This document shows, one piece after another, positions 36,537 through 37,483 of a stretch of 37,483 nucleotides of DNA. Below the pieces are notes generated by a model. The model searched no databases, was not told the origin of the DNA, and saw nothing but the letters and a program-made list of their open reading frames with translations. Origin of the DNA: a bacterium (lineage in GTDB: Bacteria; Elusimicrobiota; Elusimicrobia; UBA1565; UBA9628); contig JAKAQV010000002.1 of assembly GCA_021819565.1 (NCBI GenBank), positions 1 through 37,483 on the forward strand. The letters are read 5' to 3'. Position numbers and translations under genes: made by a program. Each line of letters starts with the position of its first letter. The stretch's first letter is position 1.

Positions 36537-37466
36537 ATGAGAAAAAAGATGACGGTTGTCGGAGCGGGAAATGTCGGCGCGAGCCTTGCCCAGAGGCTGG
36601 CGGAAATGGAGCTTGGAGACGTGGTCCTTATCGATATTCCCCAGACGGAAGGAATGCCGGCGGGAAAGGCTCTTGATTTGATGGAATCTTCGCCCATCTA
36701 CGGATATGATTCTAAAATTCTCGGGACGACAAGCTACGAACAGAGCAAAAATTCCGACGTGGTTGTTATTACCGCCGGAGTTCCGAGAAAGCCCGGCATG
36801 AGCCGCGACGATCTTTTAAATATCAATGCGGGCATTGTCCAAAATGTGACCCAGGAGATCGTCAAATATTCCCCGAATTCCATTTTAATCATCGTTTCCA
36901 ATCCTTTGGATGCGATGTGTCAAGTGGCGCTTAAAACCTCGAAATTTCCGAAGAATCGCGTCATCGGAATGGCGGGAGCTCTGGATTCTGCCCGGATGCG
37001 CTTTTTCATCGCCGATGCCTTGAACGTTTCAGCGGAAAACGTTCACGCGATGGTTTTGGGCGGACATGGAGATACCATGGTTCCGATGCCGAGATTCTCG
37101 ACCGTGGCCGGGATTCCGGTTTCTGAATTTATTTCTAAAGAAAAACTGGAGGCCATCATTCAGAGAACTCGGGACGGCGGGGCTGAGATCGTAAAGCTTT
37201 TAAAGACCGGCTCTGCGTATTACGCGCCGTCGGCTTCCGCGGCGGAAATGGTCGAGGCGATTCTCAAAGATAAGCATAAGATTATTCCTTGCGCGGCCTA
37301 CCTTCAAGGAGAATATGGAATCGAGGGCGTTTTCGTCGGGGTTCCGGTGAAGCTTGGAAGCGGCGGCATTGAAGAGATTATTTCCCTTGAGTTAACCCAT
37401 GAGGAAAAAGCGGCGCTTCAAAAATCGGCTTCGGCGGTTAAAGACTTGGCGGCGGCCTTAAAATAA
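36537..37466 (+). CDS. mdh: Malate dehydrogenase (LDH-like type)
   Basis: A 309-residue NAD-dependent dehydrogenase interconverting malate and oxaloacetate. NAD motif [11 protein letters not shown] (8-18), substrate loop [14 protein letters not shown] with the Arg that selects malate where lactate enzymes have Gln, VSNPLDAM, and catalytic His in [16 protein letters not shown] precedes ATG. With the upstream genes it links succinyl-CoA/propionyl-CoA metabolism to C4 acids. Confidence 0.94.
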   Translation: MRKKMTVVGAGNVGASLAQRLAEMELGDVVLIDIPQTEGMPAGKALDLMESSPIYGYDSKILGTTSYEQSKNSDVVVITAGVPRKPGMSRDDLLNINAGIVQNVTQEIVKYSPNSILIIVSNPLDAMCQVALKTSKFPKNRVIGMAGALDSARMRFFIADALNVSAENVHAMVLGGHGDTMVPMPRFSTVAGIPVSEFISKEKLEAIIQRTRDGGAEIVKLLKTGSAYYAPSASAAEMVEAILKDKHKIIPCAAYLQGEYGIEGVFVGVPVKLGSGGIEEIISLELTHEEKAALQKSASAVKDLAAALK

Positions 37467-37483
37467 GTTGGCGTTCGGATGTT

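Overview
The window is a gene-dense, roughly 52-54% GC bacterial chromosome segment. It holds 43 recognisable protein genes (one cut by the left edge), many overlapping by 1-30 nt, and no RNA gene, IS element or CRISPR array that I can see. A heptose-epimerase-like gene, a type II secretion/type IV pilus ATPase, periplasmic bufferin machinery and a secreted protease with a FlgD-like tail suggest a Gram-negative-type cell envelope. The mixture of diverged housekeeping genes would fit an uncultured lineage such as Elusimicrobiota or Omnitrophota, but the phylum cannot be fixed by reading alone.

Layout. (1) 1-8030 is a metal and stress region. On the minus strand a PiT phosphate permease is followed by a radical SAM protein that runs off the left edge. 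Divergent from them is an ECF sigma - zinc-finger anti-sigma - redoxin operon. Facing that operon is a long minus-strand train: merR - merTP - merA - Cys-rich glutaredoxin-like protein - bufA - bufB - bufC. The buf genes encode a bufferin-type RiPP metallophore precursor, its MNIO (DUF692) enzyme and the BufC/HvfC partner. (2) 8135-9742 is prfC. (3) 9776-17852 is a complete F1Fo ATP synthase operon (atpZ, atpI-like, B, E, F, H, A, G, D, C) with an HldD-like epimerase inserted between atpA and atpG. (4) 17950-21591 holds a ClC channel, two secreted proteins and rsmA. (5) 21577-25295 holds divergent phosphoketolase and acetate kinase genes. (6) 25341-28648 holds a diverged EF-P, a HAD phosphatase, a subtilase and a DUF192 protein. 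(7) 28673-37466 is a methylmalonyl-CoA pathway operon (mutase large subunit, a GspE/PilB ATPase, a GAF/HD-GYP-like protein, mutase B12 subunit, meaB, epimerase, carboxylase beta subunit, malate dehydrogenase).

The most interesting inference concerns region 1. The start regions of the PiT gene and of bufA carry the same bipartite motif, TGTAACATTT-N13-GACTTA, in the same orientation and spacing. It resembles an ECF promoter and sits beside an ECF sigma gene. This suggests one regulon joining bufferin synthesis, the PiT/radical SAM pair and the sigma/anti-sigma/redoxin locus. The buf genes are also co-oriented with a MerR-controlled mercury operon, with no clear terminator between them, so a bufferin metallophore may be part of a mercury or soft-metal defence island.

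Other points of note are an atpZ start codon displayed in the loop of a perfect 11-bp hairpin, a strong hairpin between atpE and atpF, an EF-P with Gln where the modified Lys/Arg normally sits, an rsmA ribosome-binding site embedded in the upstream terminator, and signalling/secretion genes interleaved with methylmalonyl-CoA mutase subunits.
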